64,000 bases of DNA from positions 62,001-126,000 of the forward strand of contig NZ_JAMJFL010000012.1 in assembly GCF_023544665.1 (NCBI RefSeq), read 5' to 3'. The notes beneath the pieces are model-generated. The model was not told where the DNA came from. It ran no database searches and saw only the letters and a program-made list of their open reading frames with translations. The DNA is from Streptomyces sp. YS415 (lineage in GTDB: Bacteria; Actinomycetota; Actinomycetes; Streptomycetales; Streptomycetaceae). Of this stretch, positions 59,363 to 64,000 are shown piece by piece. The stretch's first letter is position 1; each line of letters begins with the position of its first letter. The position numbers and the translations under genes were made by a program.

Positions 59363-60496
59363 CTAACCGCCGGAGGTGTCCAGCTCCGCGTCCTCGCTCA
59401 CGCCCGCGCAGTCGTACGGGTCCTTCAGCCAGCCGTCCGGCAGGACGACCCGGTTGTTGCCCGACGTGCGGCCGCGCGGACCGTCCGCCCCGAGCGGCCA
59501 GGGCTGGTCGAGGTCCAGCTCGTCGAGCCCGGAACGGAGTTCCGCCAGCGACGAGGTGATCGCGAGCCGCTTGCGCATCTCGGAGCCGACGGCGAAGCCC
59601 TTCAGGTACCAGGCCACGTGCTTGCGGAAGTCGATGACGCCCCGCGCCTCGTCGCCGATCCACTCGCCGAGGAGCGTGGCGTGCCGGACCATGACGTCGG
59701 CGACCTCGCGGAGCGCGGGACGCGCGATGTCCTCGGGGCGGCCCTCGAAGGCGGCCACGAGGTCCGCGAACAGCCACGGCCGCCCCAGGCACCCGCGCCC
59801 GACGACGACGCCGTCGCAGCCGGTCTCCCGCATCATCCGCAGCGCGTCCTCGGCCGACCAGATGTCGCCGTTGCCGAGCACCGGGATCTCCGGCACATGC
59901 TCCTTGAGACGGGCGATGGCCTCCCAGTCGGCGGTGCCGCCGTAGTGCTGCGCGGCGGTACGGCCGTGCAGGGCGATCGCCGTGACGCCCTCCTCGACCG
60001 CGATCCGCCCGGCGTCGAGGTAGGTGATGTGATCGTCGTCGATGCCCTTGCGCATCTTCATCGTCACCGGCAGATCCCCGGCCCCTGAGACCGCCTCGCG
60101 CAGGATCGCCCGCAGCAGGTTCCGCTTGTACGGCAGCGCCGACCCGCCGCCCTTGCGCGTCACCTTCGGCACCGGGCAGCCGAAGTTCAGGTCGATGTGG
60201 TCGGCGAGGCCCTCCTCCGCGATCATGCGGACGGCCTTGCCGACGGTCGCCGGGTCCACGCCGTACAACTGGATCGAGCGGGGCTTCTCGGTCGCGTCGA
60301 AGTGGATCAGCTGCATGGTCTTCTCGTTGCGCTCGACCAGCGCCCGAGTGGTGATCATCTCGCTGACGAACAGCCCTTTTCCGCCGCTGAACTCCCTGCA
60401 CAGGGTGCGGAAGGGCGCGTTGGTGATCCCGGCCATGGGGGCCAGGACGACGGGCGGCTGAACGGTGTGCGGGCCGATCTGCAGGGGCGTGGGCAT
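59363..60496 (-). CDS. dusB: tRNA-dihydrouridine synthase (DusB type)
   Basis: 377 residues of an FMN-dependent TIM-barrel tRNA reductase. It has VVLAPMAGITNAPFRTLCRE at the N-terminus, the catalytic Cys in DHIDLNFGCPVPKVTRKGGG, and IPVLGNGDIWSAEDALRMM, VVVGRGCLGRPWLF and HVAWYLKGF further on. It makes dihydrouridine in the tRNA D-loop. The start at 60496 gives MPTPLQIGPHTVQPP, the usual beginning. It is divergent from the MFS exporter across 79 nt. Confidence 0.94.
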   Translation of the reverse strand: MPTPLQIGPHTVQPPVVLAPMAGITNAPFRTLCREFSGGKGLFVSEMITTRALVERNEKTMQLIHFDATEKPRSIQLYGVDPATVGKAVRMIAEEGLADHIDLNFGCPVPKVTRKGGGSALPYKRNLLRAILREAVSGAGDLPVTMKMRKGIDDDHITYLDAGRIAVEEGVTAIALHGRTAAQHYGGTADWEAIARLKEHVPEIPVLGNGDIWSAEDALRMMRETGCDGVVVGRGCLGRPWLFADLVAAFEGRPEDIARPALREVADVMVRHATLLGEWIGDEARGVIDFRKHVAWYLKGFAVGSEMRKRLAITSSLAELRSGLDELDLDQPWPLGADGPRGRTSGNNRVVLPDGWLKDPYDCAGVSEDAELDTSGG

Positions 60497-60575
60497 GCCT
60501 CCATTGTGCCGTGCAATGAGTTCGTAAAATTCGTTAGTTAACCGCACTATCGAATTCCGGGTTACGCTGGAGTGC

Positions 60576-62018
60576 ATGCCCGAGCTCAGCCCCCGCCGAC
60601 GCCTGCTGGTCCTCGCCATCTGCTGCATGAGCCTGCTCATCGTGAGCCTGGACAACACGGTCCTGAACGTGGCGCTGCCGTCGCTGCAGAAGGACCTGCA
60701 CGCCGACACCGCCGGGCTGCAGTGGACGATCGACGCCTACACCCTCGTCCTCGCGTCGCTGCTGATGCTCGCGGGTTCCACGGCCGACCGGATCGGCCGC
60801 AAGCGGGTCTTCATGGCGGGGCTGGTCGTCTTCGGGCTCGGCTCGCTGCTGTGCTCCCTGGCGCCCAGCCTGGATCTGCTGATCGCGGCCCGGGCGGTGC
60901 AGGCCGTCGGCGGCTCGATGCTCAACCCGGTCGCCATGTCGATCATCACCAACACCTTCACCGATCCCCGCGAGCGGGCCCGCGCGATCGGCGTCTGGGG
61001 CGCGGTGGTCGGCATCTCGATGGCCGCGGGGCCGCTGGTGGGCGGGCTGCTCGTGGACTCCGTCGGCTGGCGCTCGATCTTCTGGATCAACCTGCCGGTG
61101 GGGCTCGCCGCGCTGCTGCTGACCCTGCGGTACGTGCCCGAGTCCCGGGCGCCCGAGCCCCGCCGGGTCGACCCGGTCGGACAGGTGCTGGTGATCGTGC
61201 TGTTCGGCGCGCTGACGTACGCGATCATCGAGGCGCCGCACGCCCCGGCCACGGCGGTTCCCTTCGCGGTGCTGGCCGTGGTCGCGCTGGTGGCACTGCT
61301 CCGCTACGAACCCCGCCGCGCCGAACCCCTGATCGACCTGCGCTTCTTCCGTTCGGCGCCGTTCAGCGGGGCGACGGTGATCGCGGTCAGCGCGTTCGCC
61401 GCGCTGGGCGGGTTCCTGTTCCTGTCGACGCTGTACCTGCAGAACGTACGAGGGCTCAGCGCCCTGGAGGCCGGGCTGTGGATGCTGCCCATGGCCGTGC
61501 CGACCTTCCTGTGCGCTCCCCTGTCGGGGCGGCTGGTGGGCAGCCGGGGGCCCAGGGTGCCGTTGGCGGTCGCGGGGGTCTCGATGACGGTGAGCGCGCT
61601 GCTGTTCGCCCTGTTCGACGCGGAGACGTCCGACGCCGGCCTCTTCGTCGGGTACGCGCTGTTCGGCATCGGCTTCGGGTTCGTCAACGCGCCCATCACC
61701 AACACGGCGGTCTCCGGCATGCCCCGCGCACAGGCCGGGGTCGCGGCGGCCGTCGCCTCCACGAGCCGGCAACTGGGCCAGACGCTCGGCGTGGCCGTCG
61801 TCGGAGCGGTCCTGGCGGCGGGCGTGGGCGCCTCGACGTACCGGGACGCCTTCGTGTCGGCCGCGGTACCGGGCTGGTGGATCCTCACCGCCTGCGGACT
61901 CGCGGTCCTGGTCCTCGGCCTCCTCACCAGCGGCCCCTGGGCACGCGGCACAGCCGAACGCACGGCACAGCGCCTCGAGACGGCACAGTCCTCCGCCCGC
62001 AAGCGAATCCACGCGTAA
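60576..62018 (+). CDS. MFS drug:H+ antiporter, DHA2 (14-TM EmrB/QacA) type
   Basis: 480 residues with about 14 membrane segments. It has the DHA2 signature near the N-terminus (LLIVSLDNTVLNVALPSLQ), motif A-like GSTADRIGRKRVF, and a motif C-like segment (GVWGAVVGISMAAGPLVGGL). It is probably a multidrug or natural-product exporter of the cytoplasmic membrane. No adjacent dedicated regulator; the TetR gene is about 1.2 kb downstream. Confidence 0.93.
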   Translation: MPELSPRRRLLVLAICCMSLLIVSLDNTVLNVALPSLQKDLHADTAGLQWTIDAYTLVLASLLMLAGSTADRIGRKRVFMAGLVVFGLGSLLCSLAPSLDLLIAARAVQAVGGSMLNPVAMSIITNTFTDPRERARAIGVWGAVVGISMAAGPLVGGLLVDSVGWRSIFWINLPVGLAALLLTLRYVPESRAPEPRRVDPVGQVLVIVLFGALTYAIIEAPHAPATAVPFAVLAVVALVALLRYEPRRAEPLIDLRFFRSAPFSGATVIAVSAFAALGGFLFLSTLYLQNVRGLSALEAGLWMLPMAVPTFLCAPLSGRLVGSRGPRVPLAVAGVSMTVSALLFALFDAETSDAGLFVGYALFGIGFGFVNAPITNTAVSGMPRAQAGVAAAVASTSRQLGQTLGVAVVGAVLAAGVGASTYRDAFVSAAVPGWWILTACGLAVLVLGLLTSGPWARGTAERTAQRLETAQSSARKRIHA

Positions 62019-62038
62019 CCGGAAAAGGCGCTTTCCGG
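62019..62038. terminator. Short hairpin after the MFS gene
   Basis: CCGGAAA / TTTCCGG, a 7-bp stem with a 6-nt loop directly after the stop codon. A modest terminator candidate. Confidence 0.45.
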
Positions 62039-62268
62039 CGGAGGTGCTGGGACGGCGGCGGGGCAGCGGGAATCATGGCGGGCCGGGGCCGGTGGGGCGT
62101 TGTGCGCGTCCGCCCGGAGCGGGGCCGCGTTCACACCTTCCCCCCTTCCCCCCCTCTCCGCTCATGGCCCGCAGGGCACAGCTTGGCCAACTCCCTGTGA
62201 AGAGGGTCCCCGTTGATCATGGTCATGCTGCACACTCCTCCTTGACTTGCCGGGACCCTGGAGGCGTC

Positions 62269-62475
62269 GTGTCCGAGAGCAATACGAGCAAGGTCACCCG
62301 CTGGGACCAGCACGGACGCGAGCACGTCGTACAGGTGCGGCGGACCGGCGTGCAGCGCACCGTCAGGTGCGAGACCTGCGGGTGGCGCATATCCGCGCAG
62401 TTCCTGCCGTGGCTGAAGGCGGAGGAACATCTGGCGCAGGCGCACCAGGCGACCGTGGACCCGTCCGTCGCCTAG
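62269..62475 (+). CDS. Small C2H2-like zinc-binding protein
   Basis: 68 residues: a short beta-rich start (KVTRWDQHGREHVVQVRR), then TVRCETCGWR and two His in KAEEHLAQAHQA, a CxxC...HxxxH pattern suggesting one zinc site. The function is unknown; similar small proteins are common in streptomycetes. The GTG start with TGGAGG upstream was chosen. Confidence 0.7.
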   Translation: MSESNTSKVTRWDQHGREHVVQVRRTGVQRTVRCETCGWRISAQFLPWLKAEEHLAQAHQATVDPSVA

Positions 62476-62549
62476 GGTCGCCCGACCGGGCGGGCCCAGC
62501 TCGCGAAAGCGTCTTGTGGGAGCGCTCCCAGGCGCGGCAGGATGCACGG

Positions 62550-63173
62550 GTGAACCCACTGCCCGCCGCACGCCCCTATCGCCCCGCGGACCGCACCGCG
62601 CTCCACGACATCTGCGTCCGCACCGCCCACCTCGGCGGCGACAGCCGACCCTTCTACGCGGACCCCGGCGTCTTCCCGGCCACGTTCGCCGCCCCCTACG
62701 TCGAGTTGGAGCCGGAGCTCGCCTTCGTCCTCGACGACGGCCGGGGACAGGCCGTGGGGTACATCCTCGGCACCGCCGACACCCCCCGCTTCGCCACCGA
62801 CTTCCGCCACAAGTGGCTGCCGACGGTCGCCGACCGCTACCCGGCGCCCGAGGGCCCGCCCACGACCCCCGACGAGACGATCGCCGCGCTGCTCCACGAC
62901 CCCGAGCGCATGGTGCTGCCCGAGCTGCGCGGCTACCCCGCCCACCTGCACATCGACCTGCTCCCCGACTATCAGGGCAAGGGGCACGGCCGCGCCCTGA
63001 TGCTGACGTTCCTGCACGCCCTGCACACCGGCGGGGTCCCCGCCGTCCACCTCGCCATGGCGACGGCCAACACCCGGGCGCGGCCCTTCTACGACCGGAT
63101 GGGCTTTCACGAGATCCAGGTGCCGGACCCGGGCGGGGCCACCTTCCTGGGGCGGGCGACGCAGCAGGACTGA
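62550..63173 (+). CDS. GNAT-family N-acetyltransferase
   Basis: 207 residues with acetyl-CoA-binding motif A (HLHIDLLPDYQGKGHGRALM) and motif B (ATANTRARPFYDRMGF). The N-terminal part (RPADRTALHDICVRTAHLGG) resembles the GNAT branch that includes O-GlcNAcase-type acetyltransferase domains. The substrate is unknown. GTG start. It ends 4 nt before the convergent TetR gene. Confidence 0.88.
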   Translation: MNPLPAARPYRPADRTALHDICVRTAHLGGDSRPFYADPGVFPATFAAPYVELEPELAFVLDDGRGQAVGYILGTADTPRFATDFRHKWLPTVADRYPAPEGPPTTPDETIAALLHDPERMVLPELRGYPAHLHIDLLPDYQGKGHGRALMLTFLHALHTGGVPAVHLAMATANTRARPFYDRMGFHEIQVPDPGGATFLGRATQQD

Positions 63174-63177
63174 GCCG

Positions 63178-63771
63178 TCAGGCCGCCCGCAGCCCCCGCG
63201 CCAGCAGCTCCACCACGGCCTCGAACTCGCCCTGGACCTCCGGCCGTTCCCACTCCCGGTGGTAGCCGGGGTCGTGGAAGCGGGCGGTGGCCTGGAAGAC
63301 GGCGCGGGCGGTGGTGAGCGGGTCGGCGGAGGCGAACGCGCCGGACGCGGTGCCCGAGCGGACGATCTCGGCGAGCTGACCGGTGAGTTCGTCGATGTGC
63401 TCGTCCACCGCGCCGCTGTTCTCCGCGGTCAGCACGGTGTACGTGGCGAACAGCTCGGGGTCGTCCCCGGCCTTGTGCCGCTTGGCGTCGAACAGGGCCA
63501 GCAGCCAGGCCCGCAGCCGGGCCTCCGGGTCGCGTCCGGTCTCGGCGACGATCCCGGCCAGCACCGTCGACGTACGGTCAAGCCAGCGCTTGGTCACCGC
63601 CTCGCGCAGCGCCGCCTTGGTCCGGAAGTGCCGGTAGACGCTGCCGTGACTGACGCCGAGCGCGCGGGCCACATCCACCACGGTGGCCTTGGCCGGGCCG
63701 TGGCGGCGCAGCACGTCCTCGGTGGCTTCGAGGATGCGCTCGGCGGTCAGGGCTTCGGAGGTCGGTGCCAT
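63178..63771 (-). CDS. TetR-family transcriptional regulator
   Basis: 197 residues. The N-terminal TetR HTH is clear (RILEATEDVLRRHGPAKATV, then ALGVSHGSVYRHFRTKAALR), and the C-terminal ligand domain is all helical. It lies 23 nt downstream of an aldo/keto reductase on the same strand and may regulate that gene. Confidence 0.92.
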   Translation of the reverse strand: MAPTSEALTAERILEATEDVLRRHGPAKATVVDVARALGVSHGSVYRHFRTKAALREAVTKRWLDRTSTVLAGIVAETGRDPEARLRAWLLALFDAKRHKAGDDPELFATYTVLTAENSGAVDEHIDELTGQLAEIVRSGTASGAFASADPLTTARAVFQATARFHDPGYHREWERPEVQGEFEAVVELLARGLRAA

Positions 63772-63794
63772 GGAGGAGACCGTACCGCCGGCTG

Positions 63795-64000
63795 CTACTT
63801 GCTGCCGAGGTGGGCCATCTGCGCGGCCGGGTACCGCTCGCCCGCGGCGGCGTCGGCCGGCACCGCCCGCTCGATCGCGGCGAGGTCTGCGGCGTCCAGC
63901 GTGACGTCGAGGGCGCCGAGTGATTCGGTCAGCCGCTGCCGGGTGCGGGCGCCGACGAGCGGCACGATGTCCTCGCCCCGGGAGAGCACCCAGGCGATGG
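63795..64000 (-). CDS. Aldo/keto reductase, 3' part only (runs off the window)
   Basis: The visible 68 residues are the C-terminal part of an AKR barrel: AWVLSRGEDIVPLVGAR (the NADPH-binding helix region), then ESLGALDVTLDAADLAAIER. The 5' part, including the catalytic Tyr and Lys, lies beyond position 64000. Confidence 0.82.
   Translation of the reverse strand, partial: IAWVLSRGEDIVPLVGARTRQRLTESLGALDVTLDAADLAAIERAVPADAAAGERYPAAQMAHLGSK

Overview
The window is from a high-GC actinomycete, almost certainly a Streptomyces chromosome. Codon third positions are nearly all G/C, GTG and TTG starts are common, and the gene content is streptomycete: an hrdA-type sigma factor next to dnaG, assimilatory nasA and nirBD, a class E/F sortase with an LAxTG substrate, HxlR and ROK regulators, and an actinomycete integrative and conjugative element (AICE). 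The core order matches, from memory, the hrdA - dnaG - nasA - nirBD - ppdK - dus region of model streptomycetes.

Left core (1-28249): a heterodimeric ABC exporter (5' partner cut by the window edge); hrdA and dnaG in the classical dnaG-sigma order; an FAD reductase; dGTPase; a CbiX-type chelatase; a SanA/YdcF protein; nitrate reductase nasA; gamma-glutamylcyclotransferase; a secreted M4 protease; NmrA and HxlR regulators; an FMN reductase with a SoxR box; a secreted protein plus sortase; an imine-reductase-like enzyme; the nitrite reductase operon behind a GlnR-like box; LysE; SDR; a PhoX-like Tat protein; and an excalibur-domain protein.

Mobile element (28254-49522, about 21.2 kb): an AICE bounded by perfect 35-bp direct repeats. 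Each repeat is an intergenic terminator hairpin (11-bp stem), not a tRNA end. A long leftward operon carries Spd/DUF2637 membrane proteins, a TraB FtsK-type translocase, an XF1762-type protein, a primase-polymerase, a P-loop replication protein, Xis and Int. A control block follows (XRE regulator, Pif-like Nudix, HD hydrolase, GntR/KorSA-like repressor). Sites that can be proposed are an iteron cluster, a clt-like 8-bp repeat cluster after traB, a 27-bp operator over the transfer promoter, and a structured leader with a tRNA-like minihelix. The right half is cargo that looks like a defence island: a nucleotidyltransferase + DUF262 pair on AT-richer DNA (the best candidate for an undescribed system), a ScoMcrA-like type IV restriction enzyme, a coiled-coil HTH protein, and an MrcB_N + PD-(D/E)xK nuclease. 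A 29-nt imperfect direct repeat brackets the last three. A tRNA-Tyr anticodon-arm remnant at the right end suggests SLP1-like ancestry.

Right core (49523-64000): ppdK, a ROK regulator divergent from two glycoside-hydrolase-type genes, a membrane sulfatase-like protein, dusB, a 14-TM MFS exporter, a small C2H2-like protein, a GNAT acetyltransferase, a TetR regulator, and an aldo/keto reductase cut by the window edge. All functions are read from sequence motifs and recalled family knowledge; no database search was run.
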